DNA from: DASYXW01 sp035934405
GTDB lineage: Bacteria > Acidobacteriota > Terriglobia > UBA7540
DNA: 19,266 nt
Direction: 5' to 3'
Assembly: GCA_035934405.1 (NCBI GenBank)
Contig: DASYXW010000043.1
Coordinates: forward strand, 1-19,266
Positions 7,661 to 14,204 of this stretch are shown piece after piece. Under the pieces are notes generated by a model. It was given only the letters and a program-made list of their open reading frames with translations, was not told where the DNA came from and made no database searches. The first letter of the stretch is position 1; every line of letters starts with the position of its first letter. The position numbers and the translations under genes are program-made.

Positions 7661-7686
7661 GCGGTGCTTTCTGCCTTCTGCTTACT
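7617..7686. repeat. Heptanucleotide repeat array with inverted arms at a convergent gene junction
   Basis: Ten contiguous 7-nt blocks fill 7617-7686. Two are AGAAAGC (7617-7630), followed by GGCAGAC, GGTACGT, GGTAGAT and GGTAGGT-type units (7631-7665), then GCTTTCT, GCCTTCT and GCTTACT (7666-7686). The outer blocks are reverse complements: GCAGAAAGC at 7622-7630 pairs perfectly with GCTTTCTGC at 7666-7674. The array can therefore form a 9-bp stem. It covers the last codons of both ubiE and the convergent coiled-coil gene and may act as a two-way transcript end, though no T-run is present. Confidence 0.7.
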
Positions 7687-8623
7687 CCGGCGCGCCGCTT
7701 TGCTGGAACTTCCTCTCCAGATCGTCAAGTTCCTTTTGCGCTTTTTCAGTGGCCGCGCGCTTTGCCTCCACCTCCGCTTTCTTGTCGGTGATCTTGGCTG
7801 TCTCGTTCGCTCCCGTGGCGAGTTCGCGGGCTTCCTGGGTCTGGAGCAGGGTTAACTCATCTTCCGCCAACTGCTGCTCTTCCTTGGCGCGGGCCAGGCG
7901 AGCCTTGGCTTCCTTGAGCGCTTGCTGCCATTCCTCGCGCGTGTGCGGTTCGGCAGTTGGCGCATGCGGAGCCCCGGCCGCTCCCGCTTGGGCAGACGCG
8001 GGACCGCGCAGCCAGCCGGGATCGCCGCCTTCGCGACGAACCTGCTGATCGAGCGCAGCGACGGCCTTCTGATCCTCTTCCACCTGCGCTTTCTTGGCGG
8101 CAATTTCCGCAGTGAGTTTATTGATGTCGCCACGGGAATATTCCTGGCGCAGCGTCTCGTTGGGGTTGTTGTAATACTGCATCTGATTCAGGTTGAGCTT
8201 CTGCTGTAACACCGCCAGCTCCCGCTCGTGCATCTGGAGCTTAGCCTGGAGCTGGCTCGCCTTTTCCCGGTAGTACTGCTCGTCGCGCTTTGCGGCCGCT
8301 GCGCCTTCTGAGCCTCCGCGCGCCTCGGTAGACGCGGGGGGCGCCGGACCCGGTCCCACCACACTGATTCCGCCAGAGCCCGATTTCAGATCGTCATTGG
8401 TGTAGACCTTGACGGCTTTCTCACCCGATTGCTCGCGCTTGGCTCTCAAACGGCGCGCCACTTCGCCGAGCGACGGCTGCTGCACGGCCTGCGACTGCGC
8501 TTGGGGCGCGGTCGCTGATGTCGGGGCTTGCGACTGCGCCCGGCACCGGCCCACCGGAAGCAAGCCAGCCAGGCCCGCCAGTCCGGCCATCATGGGGACA
8601 TACTGGAATACATTTTTTCGCAT
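7682..8623 (-). CDS. Exported coiled-coil protein of unknown function
   Basis: The 313-aa product begins MRKNVFQYVP with a hydrophobic stretch MMAGLAGLAGLLPVG and a likely signal cleavage after CRAQ (about residue 30), so it is predicted to be exported. A Pro/Gln linker leads to SLGEVARRLRAKREQ and KVYTNDDL (51-79), a pair seen in many acidobacterial secreted proteins. Two charged coiled-coil blocks follow at about 115-196 and 229-308, separated by a Gly/Ala/Pro hinge. The start at 8623 is chosen over ATG 8629 because AGGAGG (8636-8631) sits one base from the latter but seven from the former. It diverges from the hydrolase gene at 8788 and its end lies in heptamer repeats. Function is unknown; envelope-associated structure is only an inference. 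Confidence 0.8.
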   Translation of the reverse strand: MRKNVFQYVPMMAGLAGLAGLLPVGRCRAQSQAPTSATAPQAQSQAVQQPSLGEVARRLRAKREQSGEKAVKVYTNDDLKSGSGGISVVGPGPAPPASTEARGGSEGAAAAKRDEQYYREKASQLQAKLQMHERELAVLQQKLNLNQMQYYNNPNETLRQEYSRGDINKLTAEIAAKKAQVEEDQKAVAALDQQVRREGGDPGWLRGPASAQAGAAGAPHAPTAEPHTREEWQQALKEAKARLARAKEEQQLAEDELTLLQTQEARELATGANETAKITDKKAEVEAKRAATEKAQKELDDLERKFQQSGAPE

Positions 8624-8630
8624 CACCATC

Positions 8631-8672
8631 CCTCCTGTTACCCAAGTTATACCTATTAACCGGCGGGTTCAA
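8631..8672 (-). promoter_or_regulatory. Promoter and strong ribosome binding site of the coiled-coil gene
   Basis: On the minus strand TTGAAC (8672-8667) and TATAAC (8651-8646) form a plausible sigma70-type promoter, though the 15-base spacer is short. AGGAGG follows at 8636-8631 with ideal distance to ATG 8623. The transcript would start near 8640. Confidence 0.4.
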
Positions 8673-8767
8673 GCACGGATGTTCCGAACCTCGAGTCAGG
8701 CTGGGCCGGGCGAGGTTAGCACTTTAGCGGGAAACGAACATTCCACGCGCTCGCGCCCTGGCGCTGC

Positions 8768-8776
8768 TGTTACAAT
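8768..8776 (+). promoter_or_regulatory. Extended -10 promoter with very short leader (hydrolase gene)
   Basis: TGTTACAAT fits the extended -10 form TGnTAnAAT. No -35 box is visible at the usual distance. Transcription would begin about five bases before the ATG at 8788, and no Shine-Dalgarno is present. The mRNA is probably leaderless or nearly so. Confidence 0.45.
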
Positions 8777-8787
8777 AGCCCTGACGC

Positions 8788-9516
8788 ATGAACAGCTCAC
8801 ACTGGACCGCAGAGGCGCTTCTGTCGGGGAGCCGGCTCGGCGCGACCTCGGTGCTCCTCTCGAACGGGCGGCGTCGCATCTGTGTGGACACCGGCATGGC
8901 GCACGAGGCACCGCTGCTGGTTGCAGCCCTCGCCAGGCGCGGCCTGGCGCCTCGCGACGTCCCGATCGTCATCAACACGCACTTCCACATCGACCATATC
9001 CTGAACAATTCGATCTTTCCCGGCGCCAGGATTTACGCCAGCCAGCAGTCCTACGACTGGTGCCGGTCTCTTTACTCCGACCTCGCCGACAACATGAGGT
9101 GGGAGAAATTGATCCTGAAGTACTATCCCGAGACGTTCGACTACGAGCGCGCCCGCGAGCTGATGGGCAAGTTGCGCAAGGTGGGCCTGCGCTGGTGGGA
9201 CCTGAGACGCGTGGGCGCGCCCGAGCAGTTTGTCTGGATCGAAAACCATCCCCTGCCGGAAGGAATCGAGGGACTGGTGACTTCGGGCCACGTGCCCGGG
9301 CATCTCTCTCTCGTGATGCGGGGAGAAGGTGAACCGGTGATCGTCGCCGGCGACGCCGTGCTCACCCGGGAGAGCGACGACCAGGTGCTGACGATGATCC
9401 CTTACAACCGGGAGCAGTTCCGGCGCGACCGCGCTGCGATTCTCGCCATGCCGGGCCGCATCCTGCCGGGCCACGACCAGGAGTTCGAGAATCCGGCCTG
9501 CGCGGCCGCGCTATAG
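8788..9516 (+). CDS. Metallo-beta-lactamase superfamily hydrolase
   Basis: The 242-aa protein has the MBL fold metal-binding set: THFHIDH (residues 64-70, the HxHxDH motif), a further His in SGHVPGHLS (H172), the bridging Asp in VIVAGDAVL (D189) and a final His in LPGHDQEF (H229). N-terminal TSVLLSNGRRRICVDTGMAHEAPLL is the usual opening beta-sheet. Layout and length resemble small single-domain members such as the MBLAC1/quorum-quenching lactonase-like group, but the substrate cannot be read from the sequence. A long helical insert (about 86-145, rich in Arg, Tyr, Trp) after the first metal motif may shape substrate choice. There is no signal peptide, so it is predicted cytoplasmic. It is single, divergent from the coiled-coil gene and convergent with the reductase gene 20 bp away. 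Confidence 0.88.
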   Translation: MNSSHWTAEALLSGSRLGATSVLLSNGRRRICVDTGMAHEAPLLVAALARRGLAPRDVPIVINTHFHIDHILNNSIFPGARIYASQQSYDWCRSLYSDLADNMRWEKLILKYYPETFDYERARELMGKLRKVGLRWWDLRRVGAPEQFVWIENHPLPEGIEGLVTSGHVPGHLSLVMRGEGEPVIVAGDAVLTRESDDQVLTMIPYNREQFRRDRAAILAMPGRILPGHDQEFENPACAAAL

Positions 9517-9536
9517 CCGGTGGCCGCGGCGACTCC

Positions 9537-10397
9537 TCAGCGAGGGACGCCGGTGAGGACACCAGCGCTACAGCAGTACTCGGCGAGCGCTTCGGTCCAG
9601 GGGCGCGGAAGCGGGAAGCCCGCCCGGCGCAGCGCTTCCATTTCCATGACGGAGTATTTCAAACGCTCGGCGCGGCGGCCCATCTCGGCTGACGGCTTGC
9701 CGATCACCCGGGCGGGATTAAGCCCGGCGAGCTCGGCCGCGCGTCGCGCCAGTTCCAGCCGCCCGCAGGCGCCGGAGTTCGAGAGATGGTACAGACCGTA
9801 ACGCCGCGCCTCGATCACCTGCATGATGGTTGCGGCCGCATCGAGTGTATACGTGGCCGTGCTGGTCTGGTCGGAGGCCACAACAACATCCTCGTCCGCT
9901 CGGATGCGGCCCAGCGCCTTGTCAATGAAGTTTGTCTTGCCGGGACCGAAAAGCAGCGACACGCGGAAGATCCAGTGAGTGGCGAAAGTCCGAGTGATCT
10001 GCTCGCCTCGCAGCTTGGTGCGGCCGTACACAGTGGGTGGATTGGTGGAATCGGACTCCACGTACGGCGTGCGTTTCTGCCCGTCAAAGACCGCGTCGGT
10101 CGAGATATAGGCGACGGCAGCGCCCGCTACTCCCGCCGCTTCCACCACATGACGCGTGCCGTGAACGTTGACGAGGTAAGCTCTCGCCGGCTCCGCCTCG
10201 CACAGGTCGAGGTCGGGGATGGCGGCGGAATGGATGACGACGTCCGGCCGTATCCTGGCGAACGCGGTTGCGACCTGGTCACCGCGCGTGACGTCAATCT
10301 CTGCCCGGGTCAGCGGATAGACCGTGTGACGCCGCTCGAACACCTTGACCAGGCCGTGACCGAATAGACCCGCCGCTCCTGTAATCGCGATTCGCAT
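9537..10397 (-). CDS. RmlD-like NAD(P)-dependent sugar-nucleotide reductase
   Basis: The 286-aa protein is an extended short-chain dehydrogenase of the RmlD (dTDP-4-dehydrorhamnose reductase) substrate-binding family. It shows the Rossmann loop GAAGLFG (7-13), DVTRGDQV, PDVVIHSAAI, the Ser/Thr of YISTDAVFDG (97-106) and the catalytic YGRTK (124-128). RVSLLFGPG and a C-terminal helical region follow. It may act in deoxysugar, cell-surface or S-adenosylmethionine-related reactions (MAT2B is a relative). No other dTDP-rhamnose genes are nearby, so rhamnose synthesis is not supported by context. The ATG at 10397 lacks a clear ribosome binding site; it lies 42 bp after the secreted-protein gene on the same strand and could be cotranscribed. 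It is predicted cytoplasmic. Confidence 0.87.
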   Translation of the reverse strand: MRIAITGAAGLFGHGLVKVFERRHTVYPLTRAEIDVTRGDQVATAFARIRPDVVIHSAAIPDLDLCEAEPARAYLVNVHGTRHVVEAAGVAGAAVAYISTDAVFDGQKRTPYVESDSTNPPTVYGRTKLRGEQITRTFATHWIFRVSLLFGPGKTNFIDKALGRIRADEDVVVASDQTSTATYTLDAAATIMQVIEARRYGLYHLSNSGACGRLELARRAAELAGLNPARVIGKPSAEMGRRAERLKYSVMEMEALRRAGFPLPRPWTEALAEYCCSAGVLTGVPR

Positions 10398-10421
10398 TGA
10401 CTAACCGTGGTTGACGCTTCC

Positions 10422-10449
10422 CCGTCTGCTGTCTGCCGTCTACCGTGTC
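10422..10449. repeat. Heptanucleotide repeat array (four units)
   Basis: CCGTCTG, CTGTCTG, CCGTCTA and CCGTGTC run head to tail at 10422-10449. On the opposite strand these read as GGTAGAC/GGCAGAC-type units, the same family as the central blocks of the array at 7631-7665. The array covers the stop codon of the secreted-protein gene at 10440-10442. Confidence 0.6.
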
Positions 10450-10997
10450 ACGCCCTTCCCCAAGCTCTCGACGTATTCCCGGAATGCTCGCGCGACCTTA
10501 GCTCCGAGCCGGTCGGTGGAAAGTCCGCGCGCGAGAATCTGCACGTGCGCTCCGGGCGGCGGCGCAGGCGCTCCCTCCTTCACCTTCTTGTCCACGATGT
10601 CCGCCTGCCACAGGATTGCGCCCGTCACCCAGTCGAGCACTTTGACTGAAGGTGTGGGAGGCCCCTTGCGTTGCCTGGCGGGCTGCGGCACGCCCCGGCG
10701 CAGCTTGAGTCGCGTATCCTCATCGGGGATGACGGCGCGAAACACGATGTCGACCCCTTCGGGATTGGCGGTCACCTTGTAGCGTTGCCAGGCGGTCAGG
10801 CTTTGCGTAATCCATTGATCCAGATTGTCCGGCATCGGAGCGACATAGATCATCTTGCCGGTCAGAAGCTTGTTGGCCGGCTCGGAGGCCTGACCGTTTG
10901 CCTGCGCCACGCCAGCAGCGCGTGTGACGCGCGAGCCTGGAAGCGCAACGGCGATGAAAAGGGCGAAGCCGCCCGCAGCACGCTTCCACGTCATCAT
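10440..10997 (-). CDS. Small secreted protein of unknown function
   Basis: The 185-aa product starts MMTWKRAAGGFALFIAVALPG, a basic start and hydrophobic core typical of a Sec signal peptide with probable cleavage after TRAAG (about residue 29). The mature part has a beta strand GKMIYVAPMPDNLDQWI, then LTAWQRYKVTANPEGVDIVFRA, VKVLDWVTGAILWQAD and a closing helix DRLGAKVARAFREYVE. This order (IYV-x-PM, helix, value strand, 'derived-from-conversion' strand ILW, helix) recalls small exported acidobacterial proteins with an LpoB/CsgG-like alternating fold. That resemblance is my inference, not a family match. ATG 10997 follows GAGGTG at good spacing; a second ATG is in tandem. It is divergent from hisC across 65 bp. 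Confidence 0.75.
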   Translation of the reverse strand: MMTWKRAAGGFALFIAVALPGSRVTRAAGVAQANGQASEPANKLLTGKMIYVAPMPDNLDQWITQSLTAWQRYKVTANPEGVDIVFRAVIPDEDTRLKLRRGVPQPARQRKGPPTPSVKVLDWVTGAILWQADIVDKKVKEGAPAPPPGAHVQILARGLSTDRLGAKVARAFREYVESLGKGVTR

Positions 10998-11048
10998 CAG
11001 AACACCTCAACTCAACATGCTTCAAGGGGCCCCAGGCCGGCCTTAGGG

Positions 11049-11054
11049 TAAACT
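11049..11054 (+). promoter_or_regulatory. Probable -10 box of hisC with short leader
   Basis: TAAACT lies nine bases before the hisC ATG at 11063. No -35 box or Shine-Dalgarno is seen. As at 8768-8776, the transcript would begin at or just before the start codon. Confidence 0.3.
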
Positions 11055-11062
11055 GTTGCGGC

Positions 11063-12151
11063 ATGCGTGGAACTGGAACAAGCCGCGACCGCCGGGCGAA
11101 ACCGACGATACATGCCCGCAGCATCGTGGAGCGTCTCGCCACCGACCGCCCACCCGGCGAAGCCCGCGGCGACATTCTGCGTCTCCACCTGAACGAGAAC
11201 ACGGTGGGCTGCGCGCCGGCAGTGGTCCGTGGCCTCCGTCGCCGCTTGAGCGCGCCCTGGCTTTCGCGCTACCCGGACTACGAAGAAGGGCGCGCGATCC
11301 TGGCCCGGCACTTCCGGGTGAAGCCGGACGAGCTGACGCTCACCAACGGCGTGGACGACGCCATCAAGCTGATCTGTGACACGTTCGTTGAGCCCGGAGA
11401 CCGGTTGCTCGCGCCGCAGCCGACTTTCCCGATGTACGAGTTCTTTCACCGGCTCGCCGGCGGCAGGGTTTCGCTCATCCGCTATGACGCCGAATGGCAG
11501 CTTCCGGCGGCGAAGGTCGTCACCGCGCTGCGCCGGCGCCCTCGCTGGCTGGCGCTGGCGAATCCGAACAACCCGACGGGCGGCCTGGTGTCCAAGAAGG
11601 ATTTGCGAACCCTCCTCGAGGCAGCGCCGCGAACGCTCATCCTGGTGGATGAAGCCTACTTCGATTTCTCCGGTTCGACCGTGCTGCCGTGGATCAACCG
11701 GTTCCCCAATCTCGTGGTCGCCCGCACGTTCTCGAAGGCCTACGGATTGGCCGGCCTGCGGCTCGGCCTGCTTTTCGCCAACCGCGCGCTCACCAGCCTG
11801 ATGCGGCGCGCGCACGCGGTGTTCCCGGTGAACGCGCTGGCGCTGGCGTGCGCTGTTAAAGCCGTCCGCCATCAGGGATCCGTCCGACGTTACGCGGAGA
11901 TGGTGAAGGCCAATCGCGCCTACCTCTCGCGGCGGCTGGAAGCGATGGGCGTCCACTGCGCGCCCAGCGCCGCCAATTTCGTCTTCGCCCGCCTGGGCGA
12001 ACGCGCGCCGGAGCTTGCCCGCCGCTTGCGCGCCCAAGGGATTCTCGTGCGCGACTGGACCAACGACGCTCAACTGCGCCCCTATTGGCGAATCACCGTC
12101 GGCACGCGCCCCGAGATCGAGCGCCTGCTTGACGCGCTCGAAGGTCTGTGA
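11063..12151 (+). CDS. hisC: Histidinol-phosphate aminotransferase
   Basis: The 362-aa cytoplasmic class I/II aminotransferase makes histidinol phosphate from imidazole-acetol phosphate and glutamate using PLP. Visible are RLHLNENTVGCAP (40-52, the LNEN motif), YPDYEE, LTNGVDDAIKL, NPNNPTG (167-173), ILVDEAYFDF (193-202) and the PLP lysine in RTFSKAYGLAGLRLG (K225). The C-terminal AANFVFARLGER and GILVRDW also fit HisC. HisC-like enzymes also act on phenylalanine, tyrosine or cobalamin precursors (CobD). The GILVRDW tail and the LNEN start favour HisC, but there is no other his gene in the window. The gene stands alone, divergent from a secreted protein and convergent with alr. The ATG has no Shine-Dalgarno and probably uses a short leader. 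Confidence 0.87.
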   Translation: MRGTGTSRDRRAKPTIHARSIVERLATDRPPGEARGDILRLHLNENTVGCAPAVVRGLRRRLSAPWLSRYPDYEEGRAILARHFRVKPDELTLTNGVDDAIKLICDTFVEPGDRLLAPQPTFPMYEFFHRLAGGRVSLIRYDAEWQLPAAKVVTALRRRPRWLALANPNNPTGGLVSKKDLRTLLEAAPRTLILVDEAYFDFSGSTVLPWINRFPNLVVARTFSKAYGLAGLRLGLLFANRALTSLMRRAHAVFPVNALALACAVKAVRHQGSVRRYAEMVKANRAYLSRRLEAMGVHCAPSAANFVFARLGERAPELARRLRAQGILVRDWTNDAQLRPYWRITVGTRPEIERLLDALEGL

Positions 12152-12166
12152 AGGAGTCAAACTCTC

Positions 12167-12187
12167 CCCATTTCCCATTGCCCTTTT
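12167..12187. repeat. Heptanucleotide repeat (three units) between hisC and alr
   Basis: CCCCATT, TCCCATT and GCCCTTT occupy 12167-12187 in the 43-bp gap between convergent hisC and alr, followed by a T-run. On the plus strand a short T6 follows (12184-12189), so the tract may also help terminate hisC transcription. Confidence 0.5.
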
Positions 12188-12194
12188 TTCGCCG

Positions 12195-13415
12195 TTACTC
12201 AACGTACAGCCTCGGCACGCGCTTGCCAATGGAGCAGAGCACCTCGTACGGCACCGTGGCGAGCTCGCGGGCGATTTCAAGCGCGGTGATCGAACATCGC
12301 TCGGAGGCGCCGATGAGCGTCACCTCATCGCCCACCTCCACGCCAGGGATGTCGGTCACATCCAGCAGCGTCAGGTCCATGCTGATGTTGCCCACGATGC
12401 GCGCGTACTCGTCCTGCACGATGGCGCGGCCGCGGTTCGAGAGCGCGTGGTCGAGGCCATCCGCGTAGCCCACGGGTATGGTGGCGATGCGCGACGTACG
12501 CCGCGTGTGGAAGGCGGCGCCATAACCGAGCGGCGTCCCACTCGGCACATCCTTGAGATACACCACGCGCGACTTGAAGGTGAGCACCGGCTCGAAAATC
12601 GGCATCTCGGGAAGCCGGTGGCCGGGATGAACCAGCAGCGGCAAACAGTATCCATAGAGCAGCGCGCCAATGCGCACCAGGTTCTCGGAGAAATCACAAC
12701 GCCCGAGAAGGGCCGCGCTGTTCGAAACGTGAATCCATTCGGGCTCGACCTTGAACCACGGCAGTTGCTTGCGCGCCGCCTCGAAGCGCGCCAATTGTTC
12801 GTCCGTCTGCGAGGCCACAAAATCCTCAGCGGAAGCAAGGTGGGTGAAGAAGCCGGCGAGTTCCAAGCCCTCAAGCTCCTGGAAGCGTTCGAGGAATTGC
12901 GGCACGCGGTTGGGCGGCAGGCCCAGCCGTCCGAGCCCGGTGTCGACTTTGAGATGGAACGAAATCGGCTTCTGGTAGCGGCGCGCGCACTCGGCATAAG
13001 TGTCGAGGCGTGCGGTGGAGGAAACCGACGGCGTGAGCCGGTACTCCACCAGGTCCGCCGGATCGCTCAGGTAGAGGCCGCCGAGCAGGAGCACCGGCTG
13101 CTCGATTCCGGCCTGCCGCAACTCGACGCCTTCCTCGACGCTCGCCACGCCGAACCAGTCCACCCCACACCCGGCCAGGCAGCGGGCGACGGCGAGCGCT
13201 CCGTGACCGTAAGCGTCCGCCTTGACCACGGCCATCACCTTGCGCCGGCCTGCGAGCTGCCGGATGCGCTCGAAGTTGCGGCGCAGCGCCCCGAGCGAAA
13301 TCTCCACCCAGGTGGGACGCAGCAGCTTGTCAGCAGAAAGCGCCACGGCGTTCGGGTTTTCGAGGAGTGGCGGCGCGGACCGGTCTTTACTCATGCTCAC
13401 TAACTTAGAACCCAT
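12195..13415 (-). CDS. alr: Alanine racemase
   Basis: The 406-aa PLP enzyme interconverts L- and D-alanine for peptidoglycan synthesis in the cytoplasm. RPTWVEISLGALRRNF leads into KVMAVVKADAYGHG, with the PLP lysine at residue 65. The barrel shows HLKVDTGLGRLG, HVSNSAALL, VRIGALLYGY and the C-terminal domain has GYGAAFHTRR (catalytic Tyr298), IPVGYADG and GNISMDLTLLDVTD. The start is uncertain: ATG 13418, 13415 and 13394 are in frame. AGGAAGGG sits at a usable distance before 13415, so that is preferred, but homology only begins near residue 36. The ribosome binding site and first codons lie inside a diverged copy of the dnaB 3' end. It is probably cotranscribed with dnaB and the pilin-like gene and is convergent with hisC. 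Confidence 0.94.
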   Translation of the reverse strand: MGSKLVSMSKDRSAPPLLENPNAVALSADKLLRPTWVEISLGALRRNFERIRQLAGRRKVMAVVKADAYGHGALAVARCLAGCGVDWFGVASVEEGVELRQAGIEQPVLLLGGLYLSDPADLVEYRLTPSVSSTARLDTYAECARRYQKPISFHLKVDTGLGRLGLPPNRVPQFLERFQELEGLELAGFFTHLASAEDFVASQTDEQLARFEAARKQLPWFKVEPEWIHVSNSAALLGRCDFSENLVRIGALLYGYCLPLLVHPGHRLPEMPIFEPVLTFKSRVVYLKDVPSGTPLGYGAAFHTRRTSRIATIPVGYADGLDHALSNRGRAIVQDEYARIVGNISMDLTLLDVTDIPGVEVGDEVTLIGASERCSITALEIARELATVPYEVLCSIGKRVPRLYVE

Positions 13416-13458
13416 CATCCCTTCCTGGCGCGACGATCTCAAAACTCGTGTACGACTC
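13405..13458 (-). pseudogene. Diverged duplicate of the dnaB 3' end
   Basis: This stretch aligns without gaps to 14205-14258, the 3' end of dnaB, at an offset of exactly 800 bp. Over 13401-13460 I count 43 of 60 identical bases. It reads YTSFEIVAPGRDDGF-stop where dnaB reads YTSFENLAPERDDGF-stop, in the same frame and with the stop retained. Most differences in the conserved part are third-position or conservative. The copy lies immediately after the TAA (13461-13459) of the pilin-like gene, in that gene's frame. It contains the alr ribosome binding site and start codons. Similarity becomes doubtful beyond about 13475. It is best explained as a remnant of an insertion or duplication at the dnaB end. 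Confidence 0.75.
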
Positions 13459-14181
13459 TTATCTACCGATGGGCGAGTCCGAAGCACTGGCCGTTGACTG
13501 CGTATTCTGTCGAATGACGTTCGTCTCGTCCGTAAAATAGTAGTTCTGCCCTGTCTGCCCAGGCGAGACAGGCACGGCGATGATCGTGTAGGAGTTCGTG
13601 CGGCCGCTGGAACCCGCAAGGTCGGCCGTGTATATGAACGAGTAGCCGCTCTTGTCTCCCGTCGCAAGTACGCTGTCGATCAAGCCAGCAGCGGTGGAGC
13701 TGGCGTCGCCGCTCGCCGGCGGCCCGAGCTGCGCCAAGCTGGAGCTGTAGCCCACGTTGAATGTGGAGGCGTAGGTGATCTCCGAGGTGTTAAGTGTCCT
13801 CAACGACGCCACTGCCGACGCCTGATTGGCCGCCATCTTCGACTTCAGCAGGTTGGGAATTGCAATCGCCGCGATAATCAGAATCATCACGGGCACACCG
13901 TATCCCAGAATAAGTCCCGCCAGCGCCATCCCATCGCCTTTGAGCCGGCCTCCGCTCCGCCGTATCTCGGCGCGGGCCATATGCCCAAACACGATCGCTA
14001 GAATGGTACCTACCAAAGGAACAACGGGAAAAATGCCAAGCACGAGACTGGCGATGGCCTTGCCGCTGTTCCGCGGCACGACAGCTTGGCCGGGCGGCGC
14101 GACGGCGAGATCACTTCTGCACCACCGGCATACGCTCGCACCCTCAGTAATCTCTCGTCCACAATATGGGCAGTTTCTCAT
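13459..14181 (-). CDS. Zinc-ribbon / DUF4190 / pilin-like membrane protein
   Basis: The 240-aa protein has three parts. An N-terminal zinc ribbon has Cys pairs CPYC (4-7) and CRWC (18-21). A DUF4190-like segment follows (about 39-97): GKAIASLVLGIFPVVPLVGTI with a membrane helix, FGHMARAEIRRSGGRLKGDGMALAGLILGY, and a second hydrophobic helix. A pilin-like part (about 98 on) has ILIIAAIAIPNLLKSKMAANQASAVASLRTLN, then a Ser/Thr/Gly-rich globular tail. It lacks the G|FTLIE prepilin cleavage site, so it is not a normal type IV pilin and is probably membrane-anchored. Such fusions are frequent in Acidobacteriota; function is unknown. ATG 14181 follows a GGGAGGGGAGAG ribosome binding site. It lies 23 bp after dnaB on the same strand and is bounded on both sides by dnaB 3' end sequence. 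Confidence 0.85.
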   Translation of the reverse strand: MRNCPYCGREITEGASVCRWCRSDLAVAPPGQAVVPRNSGKAIASLVLGIFPVVPLVGTILAIVFGHMARAEIRRSGGRLKGDGMALAGLILGYGVPVMILIIAAIAIPNLLKSKMAANQASAVASLRTLNTSEITYASTFNVGYSSSLAQLGPPASGDASSTAAGLIDSVLATGDKSGYSFIYTADLAGSSGRTNSYTIIAVPVSPGQTGQNYYFTDETNVIRQNTQSTASASDSPIGR

Positions 14182-14204
14182 GCTCTCCCCTCCCAACGTT
14201 GACC

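Noticed and set aside
8788..9516. Beta-lactam resistance gene
   Set aside because: The fold motif is shared by many hydrolases. No signal peptide or class B lactamase-specific pattern is seen.
9537..10397. dTDP-rhamnose biosynthesis locus
   Set aside because: Only one RmlD-like gene is present, with no RmlA, RmlB or RmlC neighbours.
12015..13403. A 462-codon plus-strand frame opposite alr
   Set aside because: It mirrors alr in the opposite strand, has Arg/His-rich content and no recognisable domain.
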